A stretch of 64,000 nucleotides of DNA from Acholoe squamosa (lineage: Eukaryota; Annelida; Polychaeta; Phyllodocida; Polynoidae). Each line of letters starts with the position of its first letter. Position 1 is the stretch's first letter. Below, one piece after another: positions 10,890 to 23,029 of this stretch. Position numbers and translations under genes: made by a program. The notes under the pieces are model-generated. The model saw only the letters and a program-made list of their open reading frames with translations. It did no database searches and was not told the origin of the DNA. The stretch covers positions 5,022,001 to 5,086,000 of the forward strand of contig OX439050.1 in NCBI GenBank assembly GCA_949317995.1, written 5' to 3'.

Positions 10890-11097
10890 GTAATACCATA
10901 AATTATCTCGTATAAGCCACAGCTTATACGAGAACCAGCAGCTTATTGCAGCTTATAGGAGCTTCCTAAAGTCAGGGTGCGGCTTATACCAGAGTATTTG
11001 ACACTATAGAACAGTACTGAACTTTCCAATACTTATGTGTGGCTTATAGCTTATTCACAAACTCAGGGTGCAGCTTATACAAGGGAATTTACGCTAA
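10890..11097. mobile_element. TA-flanked MITE relative (TATAAGCCAC type)
   Basis: Starts 'taccataaattatctcgtat' and ends 'aagggaatttacgcta'. It has internal 'gcttatacgag' words. It abuts the next MITE on its right. Confidence 0.65.
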
Positions 11098-11367
11098 TAC
11101 CGTAATCTCTCGTGTATAAGGCGCGTCTTATATGAGAGGTTTTAGTTCTCCCTGGATCCGCAAGGGGGACACCAAGACCTATTATATGTTACACTCCCAT
11201 TTAGTCATACTATGACATAGTGGGGTCCAAGAGGCTGGGTCGTTTAGCTACCCATAGCTTTTTGAATTTTTCAAATCCATTCATTAGCACAAAAGTTATG
11301 AATTTTTCATTTTTTGGACCATATTCTAAAACTCTAGGTGCGTCTTATACGCGGGAGATTACGGGTA
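11098..11367. mobile_element. TA-flanked MITE, subtype with 'ggatccgcaagggggacacc'
   Basis: Same outer ends as copy 1, but a different interior with 'ggatccgcaagggggacacc' and 'tagctttttgaattttt'. This interior recurs at 19794, 30336, 33675 (inverted) and 39129. Confidence 0.8.
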
Positions 11368-11640
11368 ATTCTATAACGTAGGACCCTGGCCCTTATTCCA
11401 GCACTAGTCCCCATCACCATGTTACCCTTTTCATTCTTGTAAACTTCATTTTATTCCAGTTTTAACTCCCCCCCCCCCAGATTGTGGGGTGACACTTAAT
11501 TGCCGCCTTCAACATCAGCTACATTGGTCATCAAAATGAGACCCCAAAGCATGAAAGAACACAACAACTGCACATTCATAAGAAGTGTTTTAACCTTGAG
11601 AGGCAATGTGATGCCTCCAGACTCATGTTCTTTTTTGGCA
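11368..11640. other. Spacer, no gene
   Basis: Contains a C tract near 11468. Nothing else recognised. Confidence 0.4.
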
Positions 11641-11668
11641 TGATGCACCAATGCAGTGCCGGGGAGAC

Positions 11669-11865
11669 TAACGTATCATCGTGTTTAAGCGCCGGTATTT
11701 GAATAAACGCCTGTCTTGTATAAGCGCCAGGGGTAAGGGGGTGTTGAAATATCTCTTAAGCACTGAAAACTGTATCCTGAATAAGCGCCTGTCTTGTGTA
11801 AGCGCCGGGGAATTGAGGCCGCTAAAATTAAAACCGCTGGGGCGCTTGAACACGACGATACGGTA
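11669..11865. mobile_element. TA-flanked MITE, TTTAAGCGCC subtype
   Basis: Left end 'tatcatcgtgtttaagcgcc', right end its near inverse 'ggcgcttgaacacgacgata' followed by CGG|TA. A second copy lies at 21161-21361 and a fragment near 24590-24630. Confidence 0.75.
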
Positions 11866-11869
11866 TTTG

Positions 11870-12560
11870 CCAGCGCCACATTGGTGCATCATGCAGACCC
11901 TACAGGGTGGATACATACCTGTGGCGTCGTCATGATGCACCAATGAAGTGCTTACCTAAATTCTCTCGTATAAGCCGCGGCTAGCACCAGAATCCAAATA
12001 TAAATGCAGGTTATAGGAGGTTCCCAAAGTCTGGGTGCTGCTTATACGAGGCTATTTGACACAATATAAACAGTACTAGACTGACAATTTTCAGCAAATA
12101 GCTGCTCCCAAAGTCGGGGATGCGGCTTACACAAGGGTTCGTCTAATACGGGAGAATTTATGGTACAAGAAGTCTCCGCAGCAGTGCATAGGTGTATCAT
12201 GCCGACGCAGCGGGAGTGTACCAACCCTGTCAGCGTGATGCACCATTGTGGGTACCTGACTGGTTTACAGCTATGGTGACCTTGTTCAGGCGTGCACTAC
12301 ACTCCTATAATGCACTCAAGGTCACTTCTATCGTGCAGCAGAGCACTGCCAGCCGTTTTATAAACTGTGATTGAGCATTTCATGATTTCTAAAGGCAATT
12401 CACAAGGCACTTAGAATACCTGTGGTACCAACACTGCACTTCATTGGTGCATCATGCCCCTGTTGGATCGTTATGATGCATGAATGCAGCCCTGGCGAGT
12501 TACTCGCCAGGGCTGCATTCATGCATCATGATGACCAATGGGTATCGTGCATTAATGCAT
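11870..12560. repeat. GATGCA/TGCATC hairpins around another MITE
   Basis: Hairpin units occupy 11870-11952 and 12175-12560; the best is 12472-12540, with arms 'gatgcatgaatgcagccctg' and its inverse. A TATAAGCCGC-type MITE (11953-12165) separates them. Confidence 0.7.
11953..12165. mobile_element. TA-flanked MITE relative (TATAAGCCGC type)
   Basis: Starts 'tacctaaattctctcgtata' and ends 'gggagaatttatggta'. Interior holds the 'acagtact' core and 'ggcttatac' words. Confidence 0.7.
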
Positions 12561-12778
12561 AAAGAGCCATATAAGAGTTAAAGTTAAGGTTATATTGGCA
12601 CTGGACTATTTCAGTCAGTGATCATAGATTAGATCAACCTTCTATTTCTAACCTTGTTTACTCTGAACAGTTACAGCTTTTTATAGCCTGTTCACACAAA
12701 CATAAGCATGTCCATTGTACACGGTACCCTTACTGTCTGGACAACCTATCCGTAGTGGTTAGTACTACATACAATGTA

Positions 12779-13028
12779 TACCGTAATCTCCCGCATATAA
12801 GGCGCGTCTTATACGCCAAACAAAATGCTGCTGGGTCTTATACGTGGGAGGGACATTGCCTTGAGCTTGGGGTGCGCCTTATAGGGGGGGGGGTATTTTT
12901 ACTATAGAACAGTTCTAAATTAACAAAAATCTGCCCTTAGAGGTGTGCCTTGTACGTGGAACAGGCCTCCCTGAGTTGGGGGTGCGCCTTATACGTGGGC
13001 TGCGCCTTATACGCGGGAGATTACGGTA
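12779..13028. mobile_element. TA-flanked MITE
   Basis: Perfect outer ends TA|CCGTAATCTCCCGC and GCGGGAGATTACGG|TA, with the interior in the opposite orientation to copy 1 ('ttttactatagaacagt'). Confidence 0.85.
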
Positions 13029-13112
13029 ATAGCAAATATGAGTGCTAAAGTCTCAAATAAGCAGAGGGAAAGCGAATACTGCTTATTCTTATATATATCT
13101 GACTTATTTTAC

Positions 13113-13279
13113 TGTGGCGAATTTAGATGGAGGGTCGCAAGGGTGTGCGGCGTTCCCTCCCTTTTTAATGTAACTACCCTAGGAGTTCATTTGCCTCATT
13201 TGGGTCTGAAATTTGGTCAAAAATAGGGGCTAAACAAGGGGTGCAACGACTCTTCTTCAAAAATCTGGTTCCTCCACTT
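13113..13279. mobile_element. Short hAT-like MITE
   Basis: Left end 'ctgtggcgaatttag' and right end 'ctggttcctccac' form an imperfect inverted pair of the type seen in CAGTGGCGGAT MITEs. No clean target duplication. Confidence 0.4.
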
Positions 13280-14736
13280 TTTTTTAGAAAAAAATCTGTA
13301 TGAAAAGATGATACTGAAAGATGATACAGATAAGACATTCCTTTGAGGATATACGAGTAAAACCGGTAAGAAAGATTTGACGGGTGCTATATATATGCAC
13401 CTATGGCCCAGGGATGGGTAGTCTGAGAAGGAGGTCCTACAGTGAACGGTCCTATATGAACAGTCTCACATTACATAAAAGGGCACAGAATGATAGATTG
13501 TTGTGGCTATCACGTCCTGTCCGAAGTGTAAGATCTCTGGCAATAAAAATAGCAAACATGGAGGTCATGAACGGTCCTATACACTATCAACTGTCTCTTG
13601 CAGTGTTCATCATCATTTGGGAAGAGTTTCGGCTCCTACCAGCTGAAAAAAAGGGTCTTAAAATGTAAATTCCCATAGGATCCCATGTGCTATATTTATC
13701 GTCAAAATCTATCACTCAATAGTTATATCAATTCAATAGGAGCACTTTTCCTGAGGAGAAGCTCCAAAACTCTTTGCTCTTCAGCTTTTTTCATAAGTAG
13801 AACAATTTTTCTTTTGGGAATTGCTACTCTCTAAAGAAAGAGTAGGACCTAAGGAAAATGCATCCAGTTTTCATACATTTTTTCCCCATATTTTGTAGAA
13901 GAAATTCCCACTTAAAGTCTTCCATTCTGATCAACCTTCCAAGGCTCAAAAGGCACCGCCATGACCCAGGAGGACCTGGGCCAATAATTTCATTAAGAAA
14001 CTTGGGTGAAAAAGATGCATTAAGCAGCATCTACATTTTTCTTTTCAAAGTTTTCATGAGTATGACATAGAACTAGAACCCAGTCCCTGCACTCAGGACC
14101 AAAAGGGGAAGTCACCTGCGTTCTCCTTGTCCAAAAAAAACTCTTTATCCACTGATTTTGGGGTGAAAAGCCACCCCTTACTCTAGAAAAACACAGACTT
14201 TTGGGGGCCTAAAAACCGCCCCTTATTCTAGGAAACACTTATTTCTGGGGGCCTAATTATCCCTGTTTATATTAAATGCTAGGCTCGGCTGTGGGTGATT
14301 TTTACACATAATACCTAGGGTCTATATGCACCCCTTTGAAAATAGACCCCTTATCCCAAGTATCCTTGAGATAAACTGACCCATTATTTTAAAATCCAAT
14401 GATTTTTGGCTAGAAAAGGACCCCTTATTCTGGATTCCAGGGACATTGGAAGTGTGTAAAGGAAGACCATTATTTTGTGATTTTTAGAATGCGGATGACA
14501 TACCCCAAGTGTACAAAGTGCAGGGACCGGGAACTAGAAGCAGTACCTTGGGAGCCAGTTTACCCAGGATGCTCCCAGGACAGCAATAGCCCAGTAACAA
14601 ATGGGTGTCTCATGAGGAAAATCTCCTCTAGTCAGAAAGACCCGACATTGTCCTTGGGAATGTCACCTTTCCCAAACCAAATCAGAACTGACCAATGGGG
14701 CTTGTCAAGGCGGCACACAGGATATCTGCAGCCCTT
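13280..14736. repeat. Mostly unassigned; degenerate repeats at 14130-14470
   Basis: At 14130-14470 a phrase close to 'ccccttattctagg' recurs at least five times with decay. The direct words 'gaacggtcctata' occur at 13443 and 13568. No coding family recognised; the ORFs present lack any familiar motif. Confidence 0.4.
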
Positions 14737-15330
14737 TAACCCTTCAAAGGCTGGTGATGCATTAATGCATCATGCCCATCGGTCAGCATGATGCATGGAT
14801 GCAGCCCTGGTGAGTAACTCACCAGGGCTACATTAATGCATCATGCCATCCCTATGATGCACCTATGTGTGTGGTGCACATATGCGCGGGCACTGACACA
14901 TTCCTCTGTTAAATTATCAACCTGTGAAGCACGAGATAGCCACTTAGTGCCGCTAAAGTGCTGTAAAACACAAATCAATCAATCAAACCTATGATGCACC
15001 ACTGCAATGCTGACAACCAACACTTCATTGCTGCATCATGCCAACCAATCGGAATAATGCACTCCTTCATTCTCCGATAGTCCTTTCTGTGTTAAACCTT
15101 CAAGGGTTGTTAATGCATGAGTGCATCATGGCTATTGGCTATCATGATGCACCAAGGAATCGAGTCTGCTTGCCAGCACTTGATTGGTGCATCATTCTGA
15201 CACTTCAGGAGTAAATTAACACAATATAGGGTCGGCATGATGCATGAATGCAGCCCTGGTGAATAACTCACCAGGGCTGCATTCATGCATCATGACAGCC
15301 AATGGCATGATGCAGTAATGCATTACAGGG
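14737..15330. repeat. GATGCA/TGCATC hairpins interrupted by a LINE/SINE tail
   Basis: The units begin after 'ctttaacccttcaaaggctg'. A 3' tail copy like that at 9765 (14862-14993) is inserted between hairpins. Further hairpins run to about 15315. Confidence 0.7.
14862..14993 (+). mobile_element. SINE/LINE 3' tail with (AATC)n, second copy
   Basis: About 90% like 9765-9893 by eye, and ends in the same AATC repeats. Confidence 0.6.
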
Positions 15331-15458
15331 ATGCCACTCACTGATCCCCAAAAATTCGGAAATCTTCCTAATTTTCTCAATTTACAATAGGAAACACCCA
15401 TAGGAATGAAAATCGAAAATTCGGAATTCCTAAAAAGTTAGGAAAAGTGGCATCTCTG
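15327..15458. mobile_element. Tiny CAGGGATGCCACT MITE
   Basis: Left end CAGGGATGCCACT and right end AGTGGCATCTCTG, with 'aaaattcgga' words inverted inside. The flanks share only 4-5 bases (atta). Confidence 0.5.
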
Positions 15459-15880
15459 GCTATTAGCAGCCTTTGAAGGTTTATAGAAGTGTCTGATAGC
15501 CCCTTCTATGTTAACCTTCAGTCAGTCCATCACCACAGTCCCTATCCTACCATTACTGACATTACATGGCGCATTCTCACGAGTTAGCGCCAAATCTAGA
15601 AACACTCTTTGACACTATTTCATCACTCTATAAATGCAGATTCCATTTAATACTGTCTTTCACCTGAGGTTTTGCAAATGCAACAATCCTTTTTTATACA
15701 TTTGCTAGATGAAATATTGTCAGATTAGCAAAGAAATTTGCCCGACCGATGGAAGTGGAACAAACCCACTGAATCTCTTAGAATTTGACAAGCCCCAAAC
15801 TGTGAGATAGTTTGTCTTAGTCTCATGGCGACTAAGCAGTTTATAGTCTTTTCCTAAAATCAATGTGTGGGTTTGGTTTA
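15459..15880. other. No feature recognised
   Basis: Unassigned sequence with no ORF or repeat I can support. Confidence 0.35.
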
Positions 15881-16570
15881 TACATGACAAAAATTATATT
15901 TCTGCCTAATTCACGAGAACCAGAAATATCTGACAGCCCTGTCCAAGTAGGCCTCTTAGATCTAGATTTCTGGCTCATTTTGGGCAAACTCATGAGAATT
16001 GGCCATATCTACGAGCCTTGTAGCATGGGTCTCCTATTCCATCCCAAGGGTCCAGAAGCCTCCCAAGGGCTCCCTCAGCTATGCGGCTTATAAACAGGTG
16101 CAGCTTATAGGCTGGCTTTCAAATGTCAATTCTGCCTAATTTCAGCCCAATTCATGAGAATGAGCCATATCAAACAGCCTTATAACATAACTCTCTTACC
16201 CCATCTACAGTGTCATTATCCCCATCATACACCCATCCACACAGGGTCCAGTAGAGCAGAGTCCAAAATTCTATTTCTGCCTGATTCATGAGAATGAGCC
16301 ATATCAAACAGCCTTATAACATAGCTCTCCTACCCCATCCCCAGGACCTATAGAAGCATCCCAGGGGCTACCTGCAGCTTATAAACAGGTGCAGCTTATA
16401 GGCTGGATTTCACAATACTCAAAATATCATTTCTGCCTAATTTGGGCCTAATTCATGAGAATGAGCCATATCTAACATCCTTGTAACATGGCTATCCTAC
16501 CCCATCCCCAGGGTGCAGGAGGGATCCCCCAGGTCTCCCTCCTCCCCATCATACACCCATCTACACTGAC
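15881..16570. repeat. Degenerate large tandem repeat
   Basis: Blocks containing 'catgagaatgagccatatc', 'cctaccccatcccca' and 'aacaggtgcagcttatagg' recur about four times at intervals of roughly 150-250 bases. Confidence 0.6.
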
Positions 16571-16739
16571 AGATTGATTTGATTAATTGCTGCTGTGAGA
16601 CCTTCATTGATTGACTCTAATCTGACCTAATTACCCAGACTGGACTGACCATTGACTGACGTCGATTCATCATGGCCTCGGCCTGAGGGACCAATCAGTA
16701 TCAAGCTTACATGGAGTGTTGGATTTAGTGCACTACGGA

Positions 16740-17335
16740 CAGTTGATGCATGAGTGCATCATGCCCATTAGTCGGCATGATGCACCAATGAAGTGCTATC
16801 AAGTCTGCTCACCAGTGCATTATTGATGCATCACGCCCATTGAAAGTGTTTCAACCCTGAAGGGTCGGCATAATGCAAGAAAGTGGCCCTGACACTAAAC
16901 TCACCAGGGTTGCATTCATGCATCATGCTGACCCTCCAGGACTGTATTAACCAACACGATGCAACACTCACGAGTTCATCACCAGGGCTGCATTCATGCA
17001 TCATGCCGACCCTCCAGGACTGTATTAACCAACACGATGCAGTACTGGTGAGTTCATCACCAGGGCTGCATTCATGCATCATGCCGACCCTCCAGGACTG
17101 TATTAACCAACACGATGCAACACTCACGAGTTCATCACCAGGGCTGCATTCATGCATCATGCCGACCCTCCAGGACTGTATTAACCAACACGATGCAGCA
17201 CTCACGAGTTCATCACCAGGGCTGCATTCATGCATCATGCTGACCCTCCAGGACTGTATTAACCAACACGATGCAACACTCACGAGTTCATCACCAGGGC
17301 TGCATTCATGCATCATGCTGACCAATGGGCATGAG
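16740..17335. repeat. Tandem 78-bp hairpin array
   Basis: About five copies of a 78-bp unit (16905-17320) containing 'ttcatgcatcatgccgaccc', 'caggactgtattaacc' and 'gagttcatcaccagggctgc'. It is preceded by ordinary hairpin units. The period is a multiple of 3, which creates long meaningless ORFs on both strands. Confidence 0.85.
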
Positions 17336-17390
17336 TCACCTTATTACTCCTTATAAAATCTCAAGTTCGGACCACGCCTTATATGCGAGG

Positions 17391-17589
17391 AACCGTAAAC
17401 CATATAAGCCGTGACGAGTACCAGAACACAAATTAAAATGTGGCTTATAGGAACAGCCCAAATTTGGGATGCTGCTTTTACGCGGGTGTTTTATAAAACA
17501 GTACTGCCGTGGCTGCAGCTTATAGCTTCTCCCAAAGTCAGGCATGTGGCTTATACAGGAGTGCGGCTAATACAAGAGAATTTATGGTA
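17391..17589. mobile_element. TA-flanked MITE relative (TATAAGCCG type)
   Basis: Starts 'accgtaaaccatataagccg' and ends 'caagagaatttatggta'; interior words 'gtggcttat' in direct and inverted form. Confidence 0.6.
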
Positions 17590-18240
17590 TTAGCGCAAAA
17601 ATGTAGAATGCCATTTACACTGATGGACACCAGTTACGTCTTTCGGGGAGAAGCGCTAACGTGGCGCCATTTTCGCTTGTAAAATATGAGCAGTAAACTT
17701 TCGCCGGAACCAGGGACACACTTCCGATCATACCGTTTCTCCTCAAAAGGGTTCACGATGGACACCTTCTTCATGTGCTGCCCCCTGCTGGTGATGAATC
17801 ATGTACCCGTTAATCCCCGTGTACAGCAGGAGATGTTTTACTAATCTCCCTCACCATGGTGATAATCTCAACCCTCCATATGGCACCTGACAATGGAATC
17901 TCTACCATGAAGAACTGCAATGTCCTAGAAGTGCTGACCTCATTAGCATAACCGGAAGTCCTATATATTACCTACACTTCGCCATTTTGTGCTATTTGAG
18001 AATAGTAGATGGTCAAACACCGTTCATTGGGGAGCTCTAAAATCCCCCCCCCCTTATTTTTTTTGAGAAATGATTTATTTATATTTGGTTGACAACTGGG
18101 GTTCTGGGTCCAATTTTGAATTTCACTGGTTTTGCTAAAGTGGCCAAATACACTGATTAGATATGTCATGATGGTACCTTGTCCCTGGGTAACATCTACC
18201 GTACTTCTAGGGACATGCTGCAGTCCTGCTTAGACCCAGT
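17590..18240. repeat. Unassigned sequence; part of a dispersed repeat at its end
   Basis: 18110-18235 ('catgatggtaccttgtccct', 'agggacatgctg') matches a dispersed repeat also seen at 26525-26720 and 41160-41380, and inverted at 28445-28560. Confidence 0.5.
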
Positions 18241-18270
18241 AAGCCCTGGCTTATAAATCGAGGGTTTATA

Positions 18271-19260
18271 CGTCCCGGGCTTATACGTCCAGGGCTTATA
18301 CGTCCAGGGCTTATACGTCCAGGGCTTATACGTCCCGGGCATATACGTCCCGGGCTTATACGTCCCGGGCTTATACGTCCAGGGCTTATACGTCCCGGGC
18401 TTATACGTCCCGGGCTTATACGTCCCGGGCTTATACGTCCAGGGCTTATACGTCCCGGGCTTATACGTCCAGGGCTTATACGTCCAGGGCTTATACGTCC
18501 AGGGCTTATACGTCCCGGGCTTATACGTCCCGGGCTTATACGTCCAGGGCTTATACGTCCCGGGCTTATACGTCCAGGGCTTATACGTCCCGGGCTTATA
18601 CGTCCAGGGCTTATACGTCCAGGGCTTATACGTCCCGGGCTTATACGTCCCGGGCTTATACGTCCCGGCTTATACGTCCCGGGCTTATACGTCCCGGGCT
18701 TATACGTCCCGGGCTTATACGTCCAGGGCTTATACGTCCAGGGCTTATACGTCCCGGGCTTATACGTCCAGGGCTTATACGTCCCGGGCTTATACGTCCA
18801 GGGCTTATACGTCCAGGGCTTATACGTCCCGGGCTTATACGTCCCGGGCTTATACGTCCCGGCTTATACGTCCCGGGCTTATACGTCCCGGGCTTATACG
18901 TCCCGGGCTTATACGTCCAGGGCTTATACGTCCAGGGCTTATACGTCCAGGGCTTATACGTCCAGGGCTTATACGTCCAGGGCTTATACGTCCCGGGCTT
19001 ATACGTCCCGGGCTTATACGTCCCGGGCTTATACGTCCCGGGCTTATACGTCCCGGGCTTATACGTCCGGGGCTTATATGTCCGGGGCTTATACGTCCCG
19101 GGCTTATACGTCCCGGGCTTATACGTCCAGGGCTTATACGTCCCGGGCTTATACGTCCAGGGCTTATACGTCCCGGGCTTATACGTCCCGGGCTTATACG
19201 TCCCGGGCTTATACGTCCAGGGCTTATACGTCCCGGGCTTATACGTCCCGGGCTTATACG
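18271..19260. repeat. 15-bp minisatellite, about 66 copies
   Basis: The unit is cgtcccgggcttata; position 6 alternates between C and A (rarely G). Two copies lack one base, and around each the variant order is the same over about ten units, which shows a block duplication of 13 units. The unit looks derived from the 'gcttatacg' word of the neighbouring MITEs. Confidence 0.95.
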
Positions 19261-19500
19261 GCAGGGTTTGCGGTATTTGGTGTGTGCATGGGGGGGGGGG
19301 TAATGAGTAAAATGAGGTGTGAGGAATGGGTGAATGGGGTGATGAGGGAGGGAGGACATCTCAAGTACGGTATTAATTGGGGCTGATGAGTGGCAAAAAG
19401 TTATCCATCTCTCGGGAAACCCCGGTAACTCCGCCCCTTTCAATTACACCATTTTCAATTATCTCCCTAATCCCCCGGTGAGTTATATTGCCACGGGGCA
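19261..19500. other. No feature recognised
   Basis: Includes a G tract near 19291. Nothing supported. Confidence 0.35.
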
Positions 19501-19745
19501 TTAATCCTTTACAGGCCACTGATGCAGAAGTGCATCATGCCAATTGGTCTGCATTATGCTCGCAAGACTGCTCGCCAGCATCTCATTGGAGCATCATGCC
19601 AACCCTCCGGGGGTATATCAACCTTGTAGGGTCGTCATGATGTATGAATGCAGCCCTGGCGAGCAGTCTCACCAGTAATTCATTCGAGCATCATGCCGAA
19701 CAATGGACATGATGCACTAATGCATTAGCTGCCTCTAAAGGGTCA
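19501..19745. repeat. GATGCA/TGCATC hairpin repeat, nearly complete copy
   Basis: Runs from 'taatcctttacaggccactg' to 'gcattagctgcctctaaagg', two near-inverse ends, with hairpins between. Confidence 0.7.
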
Positions 19746-19793
19746 TTAGTCATATTGTGGAAGACTGGGGTAAGCCTAATTGTTTTACTACAG

Positions 19794-20334
19794 TACCGTA
19801 ATCTCCCATGTATATGGCGCATCTTATACGCGGGGTTTTAGTTCTCCCTAGATCCGCAAGGGGGACACAAAAGGGCTTTCTTTTGATATGTTACACTCCC
19901 CCTAAGACATAATATTACAAAGGGGGGGCCGGGGGTTGTGGGGGTCCAAGATGCACATAGCTTTCTTTGAATTTTGAACAAAGTAGAACAAAGTCTGATC
20001 AAACCCTAAAACTCTAGGTGCGCCTTGCCTTATACGCAGTAGGTTACGGTACGTCTTGAAAATCGGCAGTGACAGTACTGTTCTACAGTGTCAAATACTC
20101 TTGTTTGAGCTGCACACTGAATTTTGGAACCTCCTAGAAGTTCCAACATAACCCCAATAGAAGCATATGGGGGCCAGGGGGTCCAAGAAACACATAGCTT
20201 TTTGAATTTTGAAAATTCATTCAGTAGAACAAAAGTTATGAATTTTTCATTTTTCTGACCGAATCCTAAAACTTTAGGTGTGCCTTATTGGCAGGATGCG
20301 CCTTATACGCGGGAGATTACCGTAGTATAAAACA
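19794..20334. mobile_element. Two abutting TA-flanked MITEs of the 'ggatccgcaag' subtype
   Basis: The first (19794-20051) has both ends. The second (20052-20334) lacks a clean left end but ends GCGGGAGATTACCG|TA and repeats the 'tagctttttgaattttga' interior. Confidence 0.7.
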
Positions 20335-20940
20335 TGTCAGTACACATGTGTCAACAACACATGCAATTAAATCTTGTTAATGAGGAAATGTTACAATCTG
20401 ATGCTCAAGTAGAAACGTGGGATTTTTATGGGTAGGCTAATGCTACCGTTTGGAACGTAGGAAACTATGGTTTGCCTCCCGGAAAAAGCCGGCGTCATTT
20501 CGGCAACACTGACAAGGGGTTTTGTACATAGACTTTAGGCAGGAATGACAGCTTATACGTGGTGTGGCGTATACGCAGGATTTTATGGTATATGTTAAAA
20601 ATCAGGTTATTTTGGTACCAAGGTTAGGAAAGTGAAACATATGATAGTTGTGACACCATATTGTATGTATGACAGACACATGTCACCCTTTGTACAGAGG
20701 CCTTGTGACGGGCGCTACATGGTGACAGCTTCCCTTTCATGTTCTAACACGTCCTCATGTTTCCTACAAACTCCTCAGATCTTGTTTCCCTGACCTTCAT
20801 TGCTAAAAGATGAAAAACAAATAAAATGTTCCCCCTGGTTCATAAGAACGGCGCGGTATATGAATTACTGGTCTCATTTATCAGAAGTGACTAAGAAGTG
20901 AGAAGTGACTTCATGGCTATCTCAACTTTGTCTCTTCTTT
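20335..20940. other. Transposon fragments and unassigned sequence
   Basis: 20487-20510 'gccggcgtcatttcggcaac' equals an end sequence also at 38690-38715. 20545-20592 is a fragment of a TATACG-type MITE. The rest is unassigned. Confidence 0.4.
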
Positions 20941-20949
20941 TCTGTCCAT

Positions 20950-21020
20950 GGGATGCAGTGATTGATTGATTGATTGACTGATTGGTTGATTGATTGATTG
21001 ACTGATTGGTTGATTGTGTT
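20950..21020 (-). repeat. (TTGA/TTGG) microsatellite, probably a LINE/SINE tail on the minus strand
   Basis: GATT repeats followed by 'gattgtgtttaacat', the inverse of the AAACACAATC tail form seen at 9765 and 14862. Confidence 0.6.
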
Positions 21021-21160
21021 TAACATCCAAAAGTGTGAACATCTCACGGACTGCCTCATTAGTTTATGGACATTTAAAAGCTGCTTATGCAAAACAGCTA
21101 GACAGGTATTTATATGCTGCTTGTCCATCACAGTTCCAAAGAACTGTACCTTGGCTACAG

Positions 21161-21361
21161 TATAACTATCGCATCGTCATGTTTAAGCGCCAGGATTTGA
21201 AAACGCGCCGGTCGCAAATAAGCGCCAGGGTACAGGGGTCATGAAATCTTTCTTAAGCACTAAAACTAGATTCTGAATGAGTGCCTGTCTTGTGTCAGCG
21301 CCGGTGAATCATGACCGCCAAATCAAAGACTGCTGGGGCGTTTGAACACAACAATACGGTA
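21161..21361. mobile_element. TA-flanked MITE, TTTAAGCGCC subtype
   Basis: Left 'atcgtcatgtttaagcgcca' and right 'ggcgtttgaacacaacaata' followed by CGG|TA. Second copy of the element at 11669. Confidence 0.75.
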
Positions 21362-21615
21362 TGTTGATACAGGTCTTTAAGATAGGTTGTACATACCGGT
21401 AACCCTTTTTGTAATTGTTGTATTGGAAAGAGATAATAAAGAGAATCAAAGATAAGTCAATTGAAATTTGCCATAGTGCAAACCTAATAGCATATTTCAA
21501 ATTTAACGGATTGCTATTACCACAAATCCCATCTCAAGGTCAACTCAAGGTCATATACAAGATCGACAGCTGAGGGTCACATGTAACAGATCAACAGAGA
21601 GGGTCCTTGTGAATA

Positions 21616-21829
21616 TACTGTAATCTCCTGCATAGAAGACGCACCCCAAACTCAGCACTTTTCGCGTATAAGACGCACCTCTTAGGTACCAATTTTGTAA
21701 ATCCAGTACTGTTCTATAGTAAAAGTACCCCTCGTATAAGACGCACACCCAACTTGAAAAAATTCTATAAGACGCACCAGCATTTTGTTTGGCGTAGAGG
21801 ACGCGTCTAAAACGCGAGAGATTACGGTA
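21616..21829. mobile_element. TA-flanked MITE
   Basis: Starts TA|CTGTAATCTCCTGC and ends GCGAGAGATTACGG|TA, with the usual GTATAAGACGC ladder. Confidence 0.8.
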
Positions 21830-22904
21830 CATACCAAATTTCATGAAGCTACCTCAAATGGTTCTATTTCTATGACATTGCAGACATTGCAAACTTGGTA
21901 CCCCTTGAGCATGTCTTTTGAGGATCCTTTGTACAAAACAAAGAGAGCAGATCACTATTGTGCATGGGACAAAACTTTAAAAGCAGCCATTTTGGAGAGC
22001 TCCATGGAAGTCATTATTATCATACCAAAGAAAGAGAGTGCTAAGTCTCATTTCTGATACACATAAAGTATAAAGTTTGCAATGAATAGTGAAATCAATG
22101 TACCAGGCACATAGGGGTCATTATTTTATGTAACTCCACCATAAGAATAGTACACGTACCTGCCTTAATTGTTATTTACATTACTGAGTAAAATTGCAAA
22201 GTCACCCTTGTAATGGACTGGTACATTTTTGTATGTCTAATAAAACTGAATAATATGGCAGGAAGGATGACTTGCATTTTTTGGTGGATGACTTGCATTT
22301 TTCATATTGTTCATGTATTTATGTGACGAGCGGTAAATGAATTACCAAGTCCAGGGGTTTTGGCATGGCATAAAAGGAGCCCTTGTAAAGTCATTTACAC
22401 TTAAACATTCCTTTTGACCTCAAATGAGATGAATGATCCAATTCATGGGTGATGGAGAAAATGACCCCTACTCTAGGCACTTACCTAGTTTTTCAAAACT
22501 TTATATTATCTATTCTATCTGCATACTATTGGATAGATCTCAAGAAAAGAAGTGGATTTGCTTTTTGAATGAAGTCTCTATCTTAATTCAAAGTGACGTT
22601 ATGACCATCCAAAGCCCACAAAATGACCCCAATATTCTGCCACAATAACCCATACTTAAGAGTTTAATCAGGGTTCAAATTTTGTGATCATGCTAGTTGT
22701 GGTCAGAAATGCCTGGAACACTTAAATCACTGTTTCTCAGAAGATATTGACACTAGGAACTTGAAATAAAAACTTGAGAAAAGGTCATTAAGGGGTGGTT
22801 CCAATGACCTATGGCCTGACCTTGATCTAGGGTACTCTTTTATTTGCCTGGTCCGATGATCAGGGCCATACAAATCACGGCCTTTGGTCACAGCCATGGG
22901 TAGC
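21830..22904. other. Low-repeat stretch with no gene recognised
   Basis: About 1 kb without familiar repeats. Several 60-90 residue ORFs occur, but none has a known motif, splice context or a repeated codon pattern. Confidence 0.4.
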
Positions 22905-22990
22905 AGACTCACCAGCACTTCATTGGTGCATCATGACAACCAATAGCCATAATGCACTCCTGCATAAGCGGACCTTAAATGGTTAAAGTG
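22905..22990. repeat. Half copy of the GATGCA hairpin repeat
   Basis: 'ccagcacttcattggtgcat' followed by 'gcataagcggaccttaaatg', the right end of the family. Confidence 0.6.
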
Positions 22991-23029
22991 CGGAGTTTAA
23001 GGGTTAAGGACTTGAGCTTCCTCCTTCCT

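Noticed and set aside
16831-17356. Long ORFs on both strands with a repeating 26-residue pattern
   Set aside because: They are a by-product of the 78-bp tandem repeat, whose period is a multiple of three.
18850-19443. ORF with GRISP repeats (and YTSRA repeats on the other strand)
   Set aside because: Reads through the 15-bp minisatellite, with no start context or splice structure; non-coding repeat.
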